From Cryptomeria japonica (lineage: Eukaryota; Streptophyta; Pinopsida; Cupressales; Cupressaceae), in assembly GCF_030272615.1 (NCBI RefSeq), contig NC_081415.1, forward strand, positions 423,115,757 through 423,179,756: 64,000 bases of DNA, read 5' to 3'. The notes beneath the pieces are model-generated. The model worked only from the letters and a program-made list of their open reading frames with translations. It was not told the DNA's origin and made no database searches. Shown here in pieces: positions 22,797 through 34,400 of this stretch. Both the position numbers and the translations under genes were made by a program. The first letter of the stretch is position 1, and every line of letters starts with the position of its first letter.

Positions 22797-22992
22797 AACA
22801 ATTCCAAATAATCAAACAAAATAAAAAACTCTAAATCTCAACACTGACTACTCCCCCTGAGTAGTAGCATTATTTCATCAATTCGGAGCAAAAGATAGCT
22901 TTGATAATTCATACCGAATTGATGCATATTTGCATCAATTAAGTTTTTACCGGAGGGGTAGAAACCCCCAATCTGTCTCTCAAATACTCAAA

Positions 22993-24432
22993 TTATTCCC
23001 AGGACAAAGGTTTAGTGAATATGTATGCTATCTGTTCTTTAGTGTTCACATAAACCAATATGACTTCTTTTGCTTCCACCTTTTCCTTCAAAAAGTTATG
23101 CTTGATTGATATGTGCTTAGTCTTGGAGTGAAATACCGGATTCTTGGATATGTCAATAGCTTTAGAGTTATCACAATGGATAACAATTGGATCATTACAA
23201 CTCACTTGTATATCCTTCAACATCTTCTTCATCCATAGAACTTGAGTACAATTGGTTGCGGCTACAACATATTCAACTTCAACAGTAGATAAAGAAATGC
23301 ATGACTACGTCTTGCTAATCCATGAAACCAACTTCTTCCCAAGGAATAATGCTCCACCAAATGTTCTCTTCTAGTCATCAACATCACCAACCCAATCTAC
23401 ATATGTATATGCACATAAAGTAAAGTCATCATCTTTAGGGTACCATAAACCATATTTAGTTGTTCCTTGCAAATACCGAAATATCCTTTTTATTGCACTT
23501 TAATGATTTTCTCTTGGATTACTTTGAAATCTTGATACAATACTAAGTACATTCATTATATCTGGTCTAGTCTAAGATAAATATAGAAAACCACCAATCA
23601 TGGATTTATATCTTGTAGAATTTACTGGAAGGGATACATCTTTAATTGACAAGTTTTCACTTGTAGCCATAGGAGTACTAACCGGTTTGGAGTTTTCCAT
23701 ACCAAATTTCTTCAACAATTCCCTTAGATGCTTGGTTTGATAGATAAAGATGCCTTTGTCAATCTGAGTAATCTGCAAACCTAGAAAAAATCTTATTTCT
23801 CCAGTCATAGACATTTCAAATTCACTCTGCATATTATCAAAAAATTCCATGCATAAATTTTATTCACCTCCAAAAATGATATCATCAACAAATACTTCAA
23901 TAATCAAAATATCATCATTAGTGATCTTATAATATAGGTTACTCTCATCATTACCTTTTACAAAATCAAGCTTCAAAAGATGCTTATCCAACCTTGCATA
24001 CTAAGCTCTAGGAGCCTGTTTGAGTCCATATAGGGCTTTTCTTAATCTGCAAACCATATTTTTGTCATCTGTCAGTGTAAATCCATCAGGTTGCTCAATA
24101 AAGACTTCCTCTTCAAGTTATCCATTCAAAAATGCACACTTAGCATCCATTTGATAGACCATGTAGTTCTTATAGGTTGCATAAGCAAGAAATAGTCTAA
24201 CAACTTCAATTCTAGCTACCGATGCAAAAGCTTCACCATAATCAATTCCTTCCTTCTGAGAATATCTTTTGCAAATCAATCTAGCCTTTTTTCTTACAAC
24301 TTGTCCATCCTCATTTAGTTTGTTTCTAAAAACCCATTTAGTTCCAATAACATTCTTTTTTTTAGGTCGGGGAACCAAAGTCCAGGTATTGTTCTTTTCT
24401 ATCTGATCTAATTCATATTCCATAGCTTTCAT
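22993..24432 (-). pseudogene. Copia reverse transcriptase / RNase H (broken)
   Basis: 24432-24118 has the Copia RT start with WTLVPRP, GTKWVFRNK and DAKCAFLNG. Around 23890 the frame reads FVDDIIFG, the catalytic YVDD-type box with Phe for Tyr. 23850-23572 has the FFLGLQI..LLKKFGM block. 23232-22993 is RNase H with IHCDNSKAI and the terminal FTKPL. Stops separate the pieces, including one right after FLNG. By family this copies element RNA to DNA inside the particle. Sequence order and the D-A-K-C-A-F-L block identify Copia, not Gypsy. Confidence 0.9.
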
Positions 24433-24472
24433 CCAACATTCATCTTTACAAGCTTTAATTATTGATGCTAAT

Positions 24473-24972
24473 TCAATTTGAGAAATGAAACATACCTCTT
24501 AATTTTCCAATCTTCTTCTTGTCATAAATCACTTGTTTTTGTCTCCAATGATCTAATTTTTCAGAATGATTTAGCCTTACATAACTTGGTGTTTTCTGGT
24601 TTTCAGGTTCTCTATGTTGCTCTTCAGTTACAGTTGAGTTTTTTGATGATGTCGGGGTAACTGGTTCAGTATTTTGTTCTGGCAAAAGCATTACCAGATC
24701 AGTTATGATCATTCCCACTGTCGATTCACTGTCATAAGATTTAGCTTGGTCTTTGTACTGCTCATCCACTTTCACATTAGCGCTCTCCACAATTCTCTGC
24801 AATCTTTTGTTATAACATCTATATACTTTTCTTTTAGTTGAATAACCAAGAAATATTCCTTCACCACATCTAGGGTCAAACTTTCCAATGGAATCATCTC
24901 TTTTGATATAACACTTACTTCCAAAGATTCTGAAATACTCAAGAGTAGGAGAATGACCAAACCATGATTCAT
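24473..24972 (-). pseudogene. Copia integrase C-terminal / linker region
   Basis: Decayed linker between integrase core and RT. One frame reads a Ser/Thr/Glu/Gln-rich stretch (24802-24473). Immediately upstream, another frame matches the usual FGSKCYIK..GIFLGYS segment of Copia integrases, so a frameshift lies near 24800. Confidence 0.7.
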
Positions 24973-25135
24973 AAGGTATCTTACCAGTATCTCCTTTGAT
25001 ATGAACTCCGTTGAATGTATTAACCGTTGTACTTACTGCTTCTCTCTAGTAGATATGAGGCAAATTAGCTTTCATCATCATGCTTTTGGCTGCATCCAAA
25101 ATGGTTTTGTTCTTTCTTTCAACAATGTCATTCTC

Positions 25136-25789
25136 CTAAGGTGTCCGGGGAGCAGATAATTGTCTCCTAATACCATTTTTCTCACAATAACTATTAAATT
25201 CACCGGATGTGAATTCACCACCTTGGTCTGATCTCAAACACTTAATTTTCATTCCCATCTCAGTCTCAACCATAGCTTTAAAGATCTTGAATTTCTGAAA
25301 GGCTTCAGATTTTTCCCTTAGAAAATAAACCCACATTATTCTAGAATAGTCATTAGATTTATCAGGTATTCTCTTAAAATAAGTTTTGATTTGCTTACCC
25401 ATTTGACATTCCTTACATGTCAGATTATGAGGCTTAAGAATCTTAGGTAAATCTCTAACTGCCTTAGTTGAACTAATCTTTGCAATGCAATCAAAATTTA
25501 CATAACACAACCTCTTATGACATAGCCAACTTTCATCACTATGTGCAATCAAACATGTCTTTTCACCGGAGTTCAAATCAAAGATGTTACCTTTTGTCTA
25601 TGTACTGGTTGCAATCTCCAATCCTGATTTGCTAATGATTTTGCACTTTCCATCCTTGAATTGTAATTGAAATCCTCTATCTACCAACTTTCCTACACTC
25701 AAAAGATTATGCTTCAGACCTTCAACATAATAGACATTATCAGTGTTATGCTTACCATCCAATGAAATGGTTTCTCTTCCTTTGATCAT
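25136..25789 (-). pseudogene. Copia pre-integrase and integrase core with internal deletion
   Basis: 25789-25598 is the pre-integrase segment (YVEGLKHNLLSVGKL). 25576 onward has the zinc-binding H..H..CKECQMGKQ module, then the core with SDQGGEFTSGEF and SAPRTP. Between KRIPDKSND and YSRIMWVYF the usual stretch of about 30 residues containing the first catalytic Asp (family motif around D-L-x-G-P) is missing without loss of frame. This copy could not have integrated DNA even if translated. Stops also separate it from its neighbours. Confidence 0.85.
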
Positions 25790-25831
25790 GCATTCTTTGT
25801 TATTACCAAATCTGACTTGACCACCATCAAA

Positions 25832-26930
25832 TTATTCTAAGGTTAGAAATTTTCTTTTGTCACCTGTCATATGATGAGAACATCCATTGTTTATTGCCCA
25901 TTCATCTTTGTCTTCAACTTTTGCTGCAAGGGCCTTTTCCTCATTTATGATAACTGGTTCTAGATCATCTTCCTTCATAGCATAAAATACCCAGTCTTTT
26001 CCATTGTCGGATCCACTAGCTGAATTTCCTCTCAGTTCTTCTTCTGAGTCATCAGTTACTCCTTCCTCATCAGCATAGTAGCATGATTTGTTTTTGTTTC
26101 TCCTATACTTATGCTTGATCTGATATTCAGGGGTATGCTTAAAAGATATTTTTGCTCTTTCTTCCAAATTTGAATTCCTTTTAGGACATATAGATGCAAA
26201 ATGACCTATCTTATTACATGCAAAACATTTGAAAGGATATTTTCCTTCATACTTACTTCTTGTCGGACCTCTAGGTATCCTTCTAGAAAATAGGGCTTCA
26301 AGTTTCACAAGATCTTCATCTTCTTTCCTAATCTCTTCCAATTCCTTTGCATTCAAAACTTTCCAATCTTTCTTGTCGGTTGATGATCTAGATGCCTTAA
26401 ATGTAGTATCAATATTTGTAGCTCTAGGAGGACCAAATTCTTCAATCTCAAAAGAAGATATCTTCCCAACAAGAGTATCTCTATTGACAGAAGAATTAGG
26501 CATTAGTTCTTAGCTCATTAATTGCAGTTACCTTCATCTTATATGTCGGTGGCAAAACCCTTAATACTTTTGAAACAATCTCTTCCTCACTTAGAGATCC
26601 ACCACAACACTGAATTCCTAATACAATTTCATTTACCCTTTCCATGAATGCATAAATTCTTTCATCTTCCTTCATATTCAAGTTTTCATATCTTACCCGA
26701 TAACATTCAAGTTTTGTGATTTTAACAGTGGGATCACCTTCATTTAGAGTCTCCAACTTGTCTCATGTAGCTTTTGTCGATAGGGCTTCTCTAGCTCTGT
26801 AGTCATTCTCAATGTTCTTATCCAAGTTTGTCAGTACATGAATGTCAGATATTGAATTATGAGGAGTGTAACCATTTTGAGTTATTTCCCAACTTTCCTT
26901 TCCAATGCATCTTAAATGAGTCTCCCTCTG
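25832..26930 (-). pseudogene. Copia gag and protease (broken, protease active site changed)
   Basis: 26756-26496 is a UBN2-type Copia gag segment (VKITKLECYRVRYENL, VSKVLRVLPPTYKMKV). After a frame change, 26503-25832 carries the knuckle CFACNKIGHFASIC, an acidic linker, and the protease region WAINNGCSHHMTGDK. The family active site is D-S/T-G; here it is N-N-G, so the catalytic Asp is lost. Upstream coding (to about 27040) is only faintly readable. Confidence 0.85.
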
Positions 26931-27055
26931 AATCTTTCATACTCCATAGTTTGTTCTATCAAGCCTAGGGTTGTCCTTTCAGAAAATAATAGTTGAACTA
27001 TTAGTTTCCATATGATCTTCCTCAATCGGTGAAGCTTCTGCAAAAAGAGGACCAG

Positions 27056-27067
27056 GCTCTGATACCA
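27056..27067 (-). other. Copia primer-binding site (tRNA-Met)
   Basis: The minus strand reads TGGTATCAGAGC, the exact complement of plant initiator tRNA-Met 3' end, 2 bp from the LTR stub. Confidence 0.92.
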
Positions 27068-27069
27068 AT

Positions 27070-27143
27070 TGTTAGGATAATCTGTTAAAAATTGATTCAC
27101 CCCCCCCCCCCCCCACCTTAGTTGTTCACCGGTTATCCTAATA
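27070..27143 (-). repeat. Copia 5' LTR stub with inverted U5 end
   Basis: Only 74 bp remain between the primer site and the target duplication. On the plus strand it reads TGTTAGGATAATCTG, then TTGATTCACC, a long C run, and CACCGGTTATCCTAATA. The last 50 bases are the reverse complement of the first 50 bases at 13503, so the element ends in inverted copies of U5. U3 and promoter are absent. Confidence 0.75.
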
Positions 27144-27590
27144 GATAATTCAACTTCTGTTGCCTCTTACTTGTAGCTCTACTCTACAACTACTCATTTT
27201 TCTCCTGATACTTCTACTCTGCAACAACCAAATGTTGTTTCGGAATAGCCCCCTGTTGTTCTGCAACACCCGACTCCTACCCTATAGCTGCAATCTCTTG
27301 ACTCTACTGATGGTTTCCATGTGAGGTCCTTACCACATGATTATGCTCTTGATGGTCTCAATGAAAGTATCACTTGGACTGTTGTTTGTCATAGACAAAA
27401 GAGGAAGTTCTCCCCACCCCCACAAACCTCTCCTTGTTAAGGTTTGGGTGTCTCTACCTTTCCTTAAGTTAGGTTTGGGTTGTTAAAGGTTAGAGATATT
27501 TTTTTTGCTATTGTGTTGTTGATATTCTCTGACTATGTTAAAGGGTTGGCACCCTAGTTAACACTGCTTATTAATCAAAATCAACTGAAG
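27144..27590 (+). mobile_element. LINE-like element, 3' portion (copy 2)
   Basis: Starts at the Copia target duplication and continues the frame from 13500, with TAG stops at 27173, 27248 and 27281. It ends in a W-x-VV-x-R-x-x-K motif and Pro-rich tail, then AAAGGGTTGGCACCCTAG and an A/T tail. It matches the organisation of 1129-1640. Confidence 0.55.
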
Positions 27591-28190
27591 TATCAATTTT
27601 GCTTTTAAAACTGACTAGAAATGCTTTATTTTTATGAATTTAATTATCCCACTATTTTATTAATTTCATCTTTACTTTATTAAGTAAATAAATTTGCATC
27701 AAATTATATTCTAGAAATTTGGGCCATGTTATTGCAAGTATAATTTACCTAGATGATTTATGATGCTCAAAAGTGGGTCAAGATTCCAAAACCATTTTGT
27801 AGGCTCCCTCTTACATTCTCTTATAAGCACCTTAGAATTTCTTATACATCTTAAAATGTCATAGATGCTATTAAACATTTTACATGAATTAGATACCCTT
27901 ATAAACTCTTACACACATGATGCCAATGTGAATAGGTACAATACAAAACTCAATCATAAGTGGAATGCATGTTTCCATGTAGATATAATAATTAAATATT
28001 AGATAATTTGAGCATTAGGACTTGCAAGGTACATATGATACACATAATGCAAATATTTTTTCATCTCATTTGTACAAGATTTTGTTTTTCAACTACCAAG
28101 ATTATTGATATTAAAATTAATAAATTTTGATTTATGATTTGATAATGAATACATTGCTTAATTAATAAAACTATATCGTACCATTATCAT
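27591..28190. other. Non-genic stretch
   Basis: AT-rich; no ORF, RNA gene or repeat boundary recognised. Confidence 0.5.
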
Positions 28191-28449
28191 GGAAAACTTT
28201 AAGAACCCCCCGCCCCCTCGGACAAGGTGTAAAAACCTGGCAAAAGGTGTATAATTGCTGACAAAATTATTAATTTTACTGGTGATTTGCAGTTTACGGA
28301 GAAAAAATAATAATCTCCATTGGCGAATCATTCGTGATGGCTCAAAGTTTGTGAAAAATCTTGGCGAATTGTAATGTTTTTAAAACCCAAAAAAAATTTT
28401 GGATGGGCAACTTGTAATGTTTTTAAAACTAGAAAAAATATTTGCATTG

Positions 28450-28612
28450 GTGATTTCAACCTATTTTCAAACCATAAAAAAAATATATTGGCGATTCCAA
28501 CCTATTTTCAAACCATAACAAAAATATATTGGCGACTTCAACCTATTTTCAAACCATAAAAAAAAACTATTGTCGATTTCAACCTTTTTCCAAAACGTAA
28601 ATAAAATATATT
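28450..28612. repeat. 41-bp tandem array in unit A
   Basis: Four imperfect copies of TTGGCGATTTCAACC followed by TATTTTCAAACCATAAAA. Unit B has the matching array at about 31722-31888. Confidence 0.85.
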
Positions 28613-28915
28613 GGCACCTCAACAGTCCTCGTCAAGTCATTAAAACATGTGGCACACAGTCGTCAACCCTCTACATGAAAGACTTCCCATTAGAAAATAT
28701 CAGGACCTAGCGACAAGCCCTTATGACTCTATCTCTAGCTCATAAGCTGAAAATGCTAAGCCTTCATAACCTCGAGAGCTAGCGACTGAGGGCAACTGAA
28801 CTACCACTCGCCAATTCTCGACCTCAAAATGTTAAGTCCTCGTCATCGCAATGACTTGGAGATAGTGGTAACTTTAACAGTTGTTGCATACTCACCAACA
28901 TAAAACTGTTTATCT

Positions 28916-29700
28916 CTTAACCACTAGCACTTCACTTGCAAGCTTGCGGCTTGATCACGTCTTCAGACATTTAACCTCGCGAGTTGGTGATAACCATAAA
29001 ACTTAACCACAAACTATCCAGTCACTAGCTCGTGACCTAAAAATGCTAACATTAAAAAAACATGAGAGCTAGCGACAACTGTATGAAATGAGTTACTCAC
29101 TAACTCTCATGGCTATAATGCATGACATCAGACCAACTCAAGACCTTGCGACCAAAGCAATTTCATTAACAATCTCCAGCTCGCTAACATAAAATGCTAA
29201 CACCCAAAAAGCTAGAGACCTCGCGATGTAAACCCAAACCAACTTGTCGCCAACTCGCGGCTTGATCACCTCTTCAGACATTTAACCTCGCGAGCTGGGG
29301 ATAACCATAAAACTTAACCACAAACTGTCTAGTTGCTAGCTCGCGACCTAAAAATGCTAACATCAAACAAACATGAGAGCTAGCAACAACTGTATGAAAT
29401 GACTTACTCACTAACTCTCGTAGCTATAATGCATGATAGCAGACCAACTCGAGACCTCGCAACCAAAGCAATTTTATCAACAATATCTAGCTCAACAACA
29501 TAAAACACTAACACCCAAAAAGCTAGAGACCTCGCGATTCAAACCCAAACCAGCTTGTTGCCAGCTCGCGTCTTGATCACGTCTTCCGAAATTTAACCTC
29601 GCGAGCTAGCGATAACCATAAAACTTAACCACAAACTGTCTAGTCACTAGCTCACGACCTAAAAATGCTAACATTAAACAAACATGAGAGCTAGCGACAA
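28916..29700. repeat. About 311-bp tandem sub-repeats in unit A
   Basis: AACCTCGCGAG then TGGCGATAACCATAAAACTTAACC recurs near 28974, 29286 and 29596, with TGAGAGCTAGCGACAACT in each copy. The palindromic words TCGCGA and GCTAGC are frequent. The equivalents in unit B lie at about 32180-32960. Confidence 0.8.
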
Positions 29701-31466
29701 CTATGGTGGCAAGCTAATATGTACAAGGAATTTTTAAGGCTTGGATGTCGACTCATTCTTGAGGGACTAGTTTGAAGGTTTCTCCTAAGTCGAGGTTAAT
29801 TAGACAATCAAGGAAGACGGTTTTAAAGGCATAAAAGGATTGGATAGCTTTTGAGTTAGAGATGGGAGATCACGAATTCCTCTGAGAAATCATAGGTTGC
29901 TTGTTGTCAGGAATTTTGAAGCAGAATTTGTACAATCAAGGAGGAATAAAATCAGAACAAAATATTTCACATAAGATGAGCCTTAGCAAGATGCAGTGGA
30001 TTTGATAGGCATGACTTCTAGAGTCCATAGCTGGTAGGGTGAGTTGAAAAGCACCAAAATGATGATTTTTCACGTGAATGAGCATCACCAGATGAAGTGT
30101 TAAAAATTTATAAATACAATGGTGTGGTGACTTAATTGGTATAAGAGAAAATAAACCTTTTTCATTTTCTGAGAGTGATTTTTTCCTCAGAAAGGAAGAT
30201 GATGTTTGAGCAGGATCGTGCATGGAGTTGTTGTGTGCTCTGTGATACTGGATGGGTGTTTTTTATTTCTCTCCTATGTGAGTTTGTTTATTGTTAGAGG
30301 GGTTGTGAAAGTGAGAAGGATTGCTATAGGGGGTGTGAAAGCCTTTTTTTATCAAGAAAGGCCACGCATGGCACATCCTCTGCTTCTCCTTTGCCACTAG
30401 ATGGTAGGGGGTTCAAAGAAGGATCTCGTAGAGGAATGAAAGAAGGATTTATTTGGGTGGGGACTGGCAGCCAGTCAACTTTATGACGATATGGAAGTTG
30501 TGATGCCTCCCCAACATATTATGTTTACCTTGAAGCTCCTCTTTCGACTTTCTTTGAGCCTGGGCATGAAGGCTCGAGCTCCTCTTTCCACTTTCTCTAA
30601 TCTTGGGAAGGAAGGTTGAAGCTCCTCCTTTATTTTAGGGGTGACTTTACTTCTTGTCAGGACCGAGTATCCCTTCCGAGAAGGGAAACACTCTATTGGA
30701 TAGAACGTAACATCTCACACTCCATTTGAAGGCATCAGGGTGATAATGGCACGACTCAAGTAGTTTTGCTTCTACCAATTTTCAGTTGAAAATTTTGATT
30801 CATGGGTGACAACGCATGGATAAAGAATGTTTTTGTAACAGAATTGCATATGGCCTTTTAGGTCTAATTGCTAAGAGTAAATATTCTGTTGACATGTGTC
30901 TCTTGGCCTGAAGCTTGTTGCTTCCTTTTCTTCTATAAAAAGGGAAATCAAGGCCATTAGAAGGGTTCATTTTTGGGGGGTCCCTTGAGGGTTCCAAAAT
31001 TCTAGTGCCTTTGGGGTTCCTTTTCTGGTTCTAGTAGTGAGTCTAGGTGAGGGGAGCAAGTTGTATAGTCATTTATAGAGCAAATGAAAAGCATTTAGTG
31101 TCAAGATTTGTGAAAGTTCTTAAAGGAGTTATATATAAATTTATTTTGTGATAGAATTAGTAATTTTATTCAATAGAAATAAAATTCTGATCTATTTCTC
31201 TCCCATGTATATTTCTATCATATTTCTAATGAACAAAATCAAGAGTTTTTTCATTTGTTGCATTGTTATGGTGTATGTAATTTTTCATTTCATGCTTCCT
31301 ATTATGCCCAGGAATGTAGAATTTTTGTTAGTCTAGAATCATATTAAGGATGCACCTCATTATAACTAGTGGGCGGATTACTTAAGGGAAGAGGGTTTTG
31401 AGGTCCCAGAAAACTTGCCAAACATACCGATGGATAAGATGCAACAAATCTTGAATGTTCACAATA

Positions 31467-34400
31467 GGGAAAACTTTAAGAAACCCCCTCCTCGGATAAG
31501 GTGTAAAAACATGGTGAAAGGTGTATAATTGTCGAGGAAAATATTAATTTTACTGGTGAAATTTTGCGTTTTACGGAGAAAAAATAATAATCTCCATTGG
31601 TGAATCATTCGTGATCGCTCAAAGTTTGTGAAAAATCCTCACAAATTGTAATGTTTTCAAAACCAAAAAAAATATTTGCATGGGCGAATTGTAATGTTTT
31701 TAAAACTAGAAAAAATATTTGCATTGGCGATTTCAACCTATTTTCAAACCATAAAAAAAAAATATTGGTGATTTTAACCTATTTTCAAACCATAAAAAAA
31801 AATATTGGCTATTTCAACCTATTTTCAAACCATAAAAAAAAAATATTGGTGATTTTAACCTTTTTACAAAACATAAAAAAAAAATATTGGCACCTCAGCA
31901 GTCCCCATCAAGTCATTAAAACACGTGGCACACAGTCGTCAACCCTCTACCTGAAAGACTGCCCATTAAAAAATCTCGCGACCTAGTGACAAGCCCTTAC
32001 GACTTTATCTCCAACTCGCAAGCTGAAAATGCTAAGCCTTCATAACCTCGAGAGCTAGCGACTGAGGGCAACTGAACCGCCACTCACCAATTCTCGACCT
32101 CAAAATGTTAAGTCCTCATCACTGCAATGACCTTGAGATAGTGGTAACTTTAACCCTTGTCGTATACTCGCCAACATAAAATTGTTTATCTCTTAACCGC
32201 TAGCACTTCACTTGCAAGCTCGCGACTTGATCACGTCTTCAAAAATTTAACCTCGTGAGCTGGCGATAACCATAAAACTTAACCACAAATTGTCTAGTCG
32301 CTAGCTCATGACCTAAAAATGCTAACATTAAACAAATATGAGAGCTAGCGACAACTATATGAAATGAGTTACTCGCTAACTCTCACGGCTATAATGCATG
32401 ACATCAGACCAACTCAAGACCTCGTGACCAAAGCAATTTTATTAACAATCTCCAGCTCGCTAACAACCAAAAAGATAGAGACCTTGCGATGTACACCAAA
32501 ACCAACTTGTCATCAACTAGTGGCTTGATCACCTCTTCAAACATTTAACCTCACGAGCTGGCGATAACCATAAAACTTAACCACGAACTGTCTAGTCGGT
32601 AGGTCGCGACCTAAAAATGCTAACATCAAACAAATGTGAGAGCTAGCGACAACTGTATGAAATGACTTACTCGCTAAATCTTGCGATTATAATGTATGAC
32701 ATTAGACCAACTCGAGACCTCGCAACCAAAGCAATTTCATTAACAATATCCATCTCGCCAACATAAAACGCTAACACCCAAAAAGTTAGAGACCTCGCGA
32801 TTCGAACCCAAACCAACTTGTCACTAGCTCGCGACTTGATCACGTCTTCAAATATTTAACCTTGCGAGCTAGCAATAACCATAAAACTTAACAACAAACT
32901 ATCTAGTCGCTAGCTTGCGACCAAAAAATGCTAACATTAAACAAACATGAGAGCTAGTGACAATTGTGGTGGCAAGCTAATATATACGAGGAATATTTAA
33001 GGCTTGGATGTCAACTCATTCCTGAGGGAATAGTTTGAAGGTTTCTCCTGAGTCGAGGTTGATTAGACAAGAAAGGACGATGGTTTCGGAGGCATAAAAG
33101 GATTGGATAGCTTCTGAGTTAGAGATGGGAGATCACAGATTCCTCTGAGAAATTAGAGGTTGCTTGTTGTCAGGGATTTTGAAGCAGAATTTGTATAATC
33201 AAGCAGGAATAAAACTAGAACAAAATCATTCACATAAGATGAGCCTTAGCAGGATGTAGTGGATTTGATAGGCATGACTTCTAGAGTCCATAGCTGGTAG
33301 GGTGAGTTGAAAAGCACCAAAATGATGATTTTTCACCTGAATGAGCATCACTAGATGAAGTGTTAAAAATTTATAAATACAATGGGGTGGTGACTTAATT
33401 GGTATAAGAGAAAATAAACCTTTTTCATTTTTTGAGAATGGTTTTTTCCTCAGAAAGGAAGATGATGTTTGAGTAGGATTGTGCATGGAGTTGTTGTGTG
33501 CTCTGTGATACCAGATGGGTGTTTTTTTTTTTTTTCTCCTATGTGAGTTTGTTTATTGTCAGAGGGGTTGTGAAAGTGAGAAGGATTACCAGAGGGGGTG
33601 TGAAAGCCTTTTCTTATCAAGAAAGGTCATGCATGACACATCCTCTGCTTCTACTCGGCCATTAGATGGCAGGGGGTTCAAAGAAGGAGCCTGCAGAGGA
33701 ATGAAAGAAGGATTTGTTTGGGTGGGGACTGGCAGCCAATCATCTTTGTGATGACATGGAAGCCACGACGCCCCCCCAACATATTATGTTTACCCTAAAG
33801 CTCCTCTTTCCACTTTCTCTAATCTTGGGCATGAAGGCTTGAGCTCCTCTTTCCACTTTCTTTGATCCTAGGCATGAAGGCTAAAGCTCCTCTTCTATTT
33901 TAGGGGTGACTTTACTTCTTGCCAGGACCCAATATCCCTTCTGAGAAGGGAAACACTCTATTAGAAAGGACGTAACATCTCACACTCCATCTGAAGGCAT
34001 CAGGGTGATAATGGCACAACTCAAAAAGTTTTGCTTCTACCAATTTTAAGTTGAAAATTTTGATTCACGAGTGCCAGCGCATGGATAAAAGATATTTTAA
34101 TAACATAATTACATATGGCCTTTTAGGCCCAATTGCTGAGAGTAAATGTTTTGTTGACATGTGTCTCTTGGCCTGAAGCTTGTTGCTCCCTTTTCTTCTA
34201 TAAAAAGAGAAATCAAGGCCATTAGAAGGGCTCCTTTTTGGGTTGTCTCTTGAGGGTTCCGAAATTCTGGTGCCTTTGGGGTTCCTTTTCTGGTTCGATT
34301 AGTGAGTCTAGGTGAAGGGAGCAAGTTGTATAGTCATTTACAGAGAAAATGAAAAGCATTTAGTGTCAAGCTTTGTGCAGTTTCTTGAAGGAGTTATATG

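Larger units (their letters stand above)
13503..27143 (-). mobile_element. Copia-superfamily LTR retrotransposon, minus strand, hosting E2
   Basis: Gag-PR-IN-RT-RNase H runs right to left, the Copia order. Primer site at 27056-27067, PPT near 22786. The flanks GATGA (13498-13502) and GATAA (27144-27148) are a near-exact target duplication. Subtracting E2 and its duplication leaves about 5.65 kb. The 3' LTR is about 1.3 kb, split by E2 into 13503-14156 and 22141-22785. The 5' LTR is only a 74-bp stub (27070-27143) containing an inverted piece of U5. The element is dead: many stops, a protease active-site change and an integrase deletion. Confidence 0.88.
28191..31466. repeat. 3.27-kb direct repeat, unit A
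   Basis: Begins GGAAAACTTTAAGAA and is followed directly by unit B, which begins with the same word at about 31467. It contains in order: a four-copy array of about 41 bp (28450-28612), a roughly 311-bp sub-repeat array rich in CTCGCGA/GCTAGCG words (about 28916-29700), and a unique 1.7-kb tail. The tail holds short open frames, including one reading WNHIKDAPHYN in unit B, also present but broken here. No transposase or LTR signature is seen. TTGGCGA words link it to the hAT right end. Confidence 0.75.

Noticed and set aside
27100-27115. Long poly-C run as an independent simple repeat
   Set aside because: It is the expanded C-tract normally found near LTR ends of these families (also at 6036-6045, 12577-12583 and 45232-45241).
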